Shown here: positions 61,094-64,000 of the stretch, piece by piece
Layout: each line of letters starts with the position of its first letter
How positions within the stretch are numbered: position 1 is the first letter of the stretch
Origin: Streptomyces sp. SPB162
Lineage (GTDB): Bacteria; Actinomycetota; Actinomycetes; Streptomycetales; Streptomycetaceae
Assembly (NCBI RefSeq): GCF_029504575.1
Contig: NZ_JAQFII010000001.1
Span: 2,950,501-3,014,500 of the forward strand
DNA: 64,000 bases
Direction: 5' to 3'
The notes under the pieces: model-generated
Database searches by the model: none
Told to the model about the DNA's origin: nothing
What the model saw: the letters and a program-made list of their open reading frames with translations, nothing else
Program-made: the position numbers and the translations under genes

Positions 61094-64000
61094 TCAGCGG
61101 CGGGCGCGCAGCAGCGTGCGGAACGTCCGCATCGCGACCGAGAGGTTCGCGAGATCGAACTCCTCCGAGCCCTGGATCTCCTCGAGGGTGGTCCTGGCGC
61201 GGCCGATGAGCGCCGCGTTCTGCTCCTCCCACGTCTTGAAGCGCTGCTCCGGGGTGGAGGTGCCGTTCCCGGCGGCCAGCACGTCGGCGGTGAGCGAGGC
61301 GTGCGCCGCGAAGAGGTCCTCGCGGATGGCCGCGCGGGCCATCGACTGCCAGCGGTCGGCCCGCGGCAGCTCGATGATGCGGTCCAGCAGCTGGGTGATC
61401 CGGAGCCGGTCGGCGAGGTCGTAGTAGACCTCGGCGACCTCGATCGGGTCCTTGCCGGAGCGGTCCGCGACATCGACGATGTCGAGGGCCGGGAAGGCGG
61501 AGGAGAAGCCCGCGACCCGGGTGGCCAGCTCCGCCGGGACGCCCGCGCCGGTCAGCTCGTCGTAGATGTTCTGGTACCACTCCAGGTCGGCGCCGCGCAC
61601 CAGCTTCGGCAGCTGCGCCCAGACGGTCTCCACCCCGTCACGGAAGAACTCGATCGTCTCGGCGATCTGGAGCGGCTGCGGCCGGTTGTTGAGCAGCCAG
61701 CGCGTGGCGCGCTCGACGAGGCGGCGCGAGTGCAGCCTGACGCGGGTGAGCACGTCGGCGGGCACGGCGTTGTCGAGCGCCTCGACCGCGTCCCAGATCG
61801 CGGGGAGTCCGAAGATCGCGCGGGCGGCGGTGTGCGCCCGGACGATCTCCTCGCCGGTCGCCCCGATCTCCTCGCGGAAACGGTGCAGGAAGGTCGTGCC
61901 ACCGGTGTTGACGGTGTCGTTGACCAGCATCGTCGTGACGATCTCACGGTGCAGCGCGTGGTTCTCGATCTGCGGCGCGAACCGCTCGCGCAGCGGCTGC
62001 GGGAAGTAGTCGTGCAGCAGCGTGCGCAGGTACGGATCCTCCGGGAGGTCGGTGTGGATCAGCTCCTCCGCGACCGTGATCTTCGTGTACGCCATCAGCA
62101 CGGAGAGCTCGGGCTGGCTCAGGCCCTGGCCGTTGGCGAGCCGCTCGCGGATCTGCCGGTCGGTGGGGAGGAACTCCAGCGCCCGGTCGAGCCGGCCGTC
62201 GCGGACCAGCTTGCGCATGAAGCGCTGGTGGGCGTGGAGCAGGCTGGAGGCCTGCGCCATGCCGTTCCCCAGCGCCACGTTCTGCGCGTAGTTGTTGCGC
62301 AGCACGAGGCCGCCGACCTCGTCGGTCATCGCGGCGAGCAGCGTGTTGCGCTGCTTGACGGTCAGATCGCCGTCCGCGACCACGCTGTTGAGCAGGATCT
62401 TGATGTTGACCTCGTGGTCCGAGGCGTCCACACCGGCGCTGTTGTCGATCGCGTCGGTGTTGATCCTGCCGCCGTTCACGGCGAACTCGATCCGGCCGAG
62501 CTGCGTCAGCCCCAGGTTGCCGCCCTCGCCGACGACCTTGACCCGCAGGTCGGCGCCGTCGACGCGGATCGCGTCGTTGGCCTTGTCGCCGACGTCGGCG
62601 TGCGACTCGGTCGAGGCCTTGACGTAGGTGCCGATGCCGCCGTTCCAGAGCAGGTCCACGGGGGCCTGCAGGATCGCCTTCATCAGCTCGGCGGGCGTGA
62701 TCTTGGCGACGTTCGACTCGATGCCGAGCGCCTTGCGGACCTGCGCGGTGATCGGGATGGACTTGGCGCTGCGGGGGTGGACGCCGCCGCCCGCCGAGAT
62801 CAGCGACGTGTCGTAGTCGGCCCACGAGGAGCGCGGCAGCTCGAACATCCGACGCCGTTCGGCGAAGGAGGTGGCCGCGTCGGGGTTCGGGTCCAGGAAG
62901 ATGTGCCGGTGGTCGAAGGCGGCGATCAGCCGGATGTGCTCGCTGAGCAGCATCCCGTTGCCGAACACGTCGCCCGACATGTCGCCGACGCCGACGACCG
63001 TGAAGTCCTCGGACTGCGAGTCGTGGCCCATCTCGCGGAAGTGCCGCTTGACCGACTCCCAGGCGCCCTTGGCGGTGATGCCCATCTTCTTGTGGTCGTA
63101 GCCGACCGAGCCGCCGGAGGCGAACGCGTCGCCCAGCCAGAAGCCGTAGCTGACGGCGACCTCGTTGGCGATGTCGGAGAAGGACGCCGTGCCCTTGTCC
63201 GCCGCGACGACCAGGTACGTGTCGTCCTCGTCGTGCCGCACCACGCCGTTCGGCGGGACGACCTCGCCGCCCACCAGGTTGTCGGTGATGTCGAGCAGGC
63301 CGGAGATGAACGTCTTGTACGAGGCGATGCCCTCGGCCAGCCACGCGTCACGGTCCACCGCCGGGTCGGGCAGCCGCTTGCCGACGAAGCCGCCCTTGGC
63401 GCCGACCGGCACGATCACGGTGTTCTTCACCATCTGCGCCTTGACCAGGCCCAGTACCTCGGTACGGAAGTCCTCGCGCCGGTCGGACCAGCGCAGGCCG
63501 CCGCGGGCGACCTTGCCGAAGCGCAGGTGGACGCCCTCGACCCGCGGCGAGTACACCCAGATCTCGAACGCCGGGCGCGGCGCGGGCAGGTCCGGGATCG
63601 CCTGCGGGTCGAACTTCATCGACAGGTAGCTGTGCCACTGCCCGTCGTCGCGGCGCTGGAAGTAGTTGGTGCGCAGCGTCGCCTTGATGAGGGTGAGGAA
63701 GGAGCGCAGGATGCGGTCCTCGTCCAGCGAGGCGACCTGGTCGAGCGCGCCGTCGAGCTCCTCCAGGAGCCCGTCGGTCAGCTCCTTGCCGGCCCGCTGG
63801 TGGTCGGGCGACATCCGGGCCTGGAAGAGGTTGACCAGCAGCCGGGTGGTGTGGACGTTGTTGCGGAGGGTGTCCTCCATGTAGTCCTGGCTGAAGGTGG
63901 AGCCGGCCTGCCGCATGTACTTGGCGTAGGCGCGCAGCACCATGGCCTGGCGCCAGTTCAGCCCGGCGCGCAGCACCAGGGCGTTGAAGCCGTCGTTCTC
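61094..64000 (-). CDS. NAD-specific glutamate dehydrogenase, large type (C-terminal part)
   Basis: The C-terminal 968 residues of a very large (about 1600-1650 residue) NAD-GDH; the N-terminus is beyond the window. Recognisable segments are YSPRVEGVHLRFGKVARGGL, RWSDRREDFRTEVLGLVKAQ and VPVGAKGGFVGKRLP in the catalytic region, then VVGVGDMSGDVFGNGMLLSE and GGGVHPRSAKSIPIT. A long helical C-terminal region follows. The enzyme deaminates glutamate to 2-oxoglutarate and is allosterically controlled in Streptomyces clavuligerus, where this class was defined. It ends at a bidirectional terminator. Confidence 0.92.
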   Translation of the reverse strand, partial: ENDGFNALVLRAGLNWRQAMVLRAYAKYMRQAGSTFSQDYMEDTLRNNVHTTRLLVNLFQARMSPDHQRAGKELTDGLLEELDGALDQVASLDEDRILRSFLTLIKATLRTNYFQRRDDGQWHSYLSMKFDPQAIPDLPAPRPAFEIWVYSPRVEGVHLRFGKVARGGLRWSDRREDFRTEVLGLVKAQMVKNTVIVPVGAKGGFVGKRLPDPAVDRDAWLAEGIASYKTFISGLLDITDNLVGGEVVPPNGVVRHDEDDTYLVVAADKGTASFSDIANEVAVSYGFWLGDAFASGGSVGYDHKKMGITAKGAWESVKRHFREMGHDSQSEDFTVVGVGDMSGDVFGNGMLLSEHIRLIAAFDHRHIFLDPNPDAATSFAERRRMFELPRSSWADYDTSLISAGGGVHPRSAKSIPITAQVRKALGIESNVAKITPAELMKAILQAPVDLLWNGGIGTYVKASTESHADVGDKANDAIRVDGADLRVKVVGEGGNLGLTQLGRIEFAVNGGRINTDAIDNSAGVDASDHEVNIKILLNSVVADGDLTVKQRNTLLAAMTDEVGGLVLRNNYAQNVALGNGMAQASSLLHAHQRFMRKLVRDGRLDRALEFLPTDRQIRERLANGQGLSQPELSVLMAYTKITVAEELIHTDLPEDPYLRTLLHDYFPQPLRERFAPQIENHALHREIVTTMLVNDTVNTGGTTFLHRFREEIGATGEEIVRAHTAARAIFGLPAIWDAVEALDNAVPADVLTRVRLHSRRLVERATRWLLNNRPQPLQIAETIEFFRDGVETVWAQLPKLVRGADLEWYQNIYDELTGAGVPAELATRVAGFSSAFPALDIVDVADRSGKDPIEVAEVYYDLADRLRITQLLDRIIELPRADRWQSMARAAIREDLFAAHASLTADVLAAGNGTSTPEQRFKTWEEQNAALIGRARTTLEEIQGSEEFDLANLSVAMRTFRTLLRARR

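Overview
The window looks like chromosomal core DNA from a member of the Streptomycetaceae (Streptomyces or a close relative). The evidence is very high G+C with strong third-position bias, many GTG starts and ATGA/GTGA stop-start overlaps. It also has a typical actinobacterial gene set: HelD, an XRE/DUF5753 plus DUF397 plus RsbW-like ATPase triad, LAXTG-type sortase substrates, PASTA-less Ser/Thr kinases, a large NAD-glutamate dehydrogenase and an actinobacterial tmRNA. The gene order (murA, hup, malic enzyme, helD, nitrate transport, ssrA-smpB, ftsX-ftsE, prfB, two kinases, sugar ABC transporter, glutamate dehydrogenase) matches, as far as I recall, one continuous part of the S. coelicolor core chromosome. 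No database comparison could be made. I see no prophage, complete insertion sequence, CRISPR array or biosynthetic cluster.

Layout. 1-2.3 kb: 3' part of a glycine-betaine/choline-type ABC transporter. 2.3-4.2 kb: a Lon-like S16 protease and a frameshifted IclR regulator. 4.2-9.1 kb: three secreted proteins. Two are tandem paralogues (one IPT/Ig-rich, one ending in a WxL-like domain) that share a promoter with identical spacing; the third is small. 9.1-13.0 kb: a DEAD-type helicase, a Doc-toxin remnant, an MFS exporter and tRNA-Cys. 13.1-17.7 kb: a three-subunit molybdenum hydroxylase operon with unusual features. 18.0-20.6 kb: a GH20 hexosaminidase with a DasR-like operator, a DUF3039 protein and a frameshifted YqgE/AlgH protein. 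20.8-26.9 kb: murA, an HU protein, malic enzyme and HelD. 27.2-33.8 kb: a CGNR zinc-finger protein, a 16-bp minisatellite, a uroporphyrinogen-III synthase/winged-helix fusion, a NarK nitrate transporter, a LysR regulator and an MFS protein. 33.8-37.8 kb: ssrA, smpB, an S41 protease, ftsX and ftsE, all on the minus strand. 38.2-39.4 kb: a gene-free block with an AT-rich patch and five copies of a long repeat in inverted arrangement. 39.4-41.2 kb: a WhiJ-like triad. 41.3-43.3 kb: a sortase-anchored protein and prfB. 43.4-51.3 kb: two kinases divergent from an FHA/FtsK-like ATPase. 51.5-55.1 kb: a sugar ABC transporter. 55.3-59.6 kb: a teichoic-acid-type glycosyltransferase/glycerophosphotransferase and a methyltransferase. 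59.7-61.0 kb: a third kinase. 61.1 kb to the end: the C-terminal part of NAD-glutamate dehydrogenase.

How the genes work together. Trans-translation (tmRNA with SmpB), release factor 2 and FtsEX form a translation-rescue and division neighbourhood. The uroporphyrinogen-III synthase fusion beside NarK fits nitrate/nitrite assimilation, where sirohaem is needed. Two kinases facing an FHA-containing ATPase suggest a phospho-signalling module. The GH20 enzyme with a DasR-like site fits chitin/GlcNAc use.

Five genes (IclR, AlgH, one kinase, XRE/DUF5753, GT2-TagF) each carry one net extra base in a short G/C run. Removing that base restores a full-length family member every time. This uniform pattern looks more like sequence error than biology and should be settled before the genes are called dead. 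The least explained stretch is the inverted repeat block at 38.2-39.4 kb.
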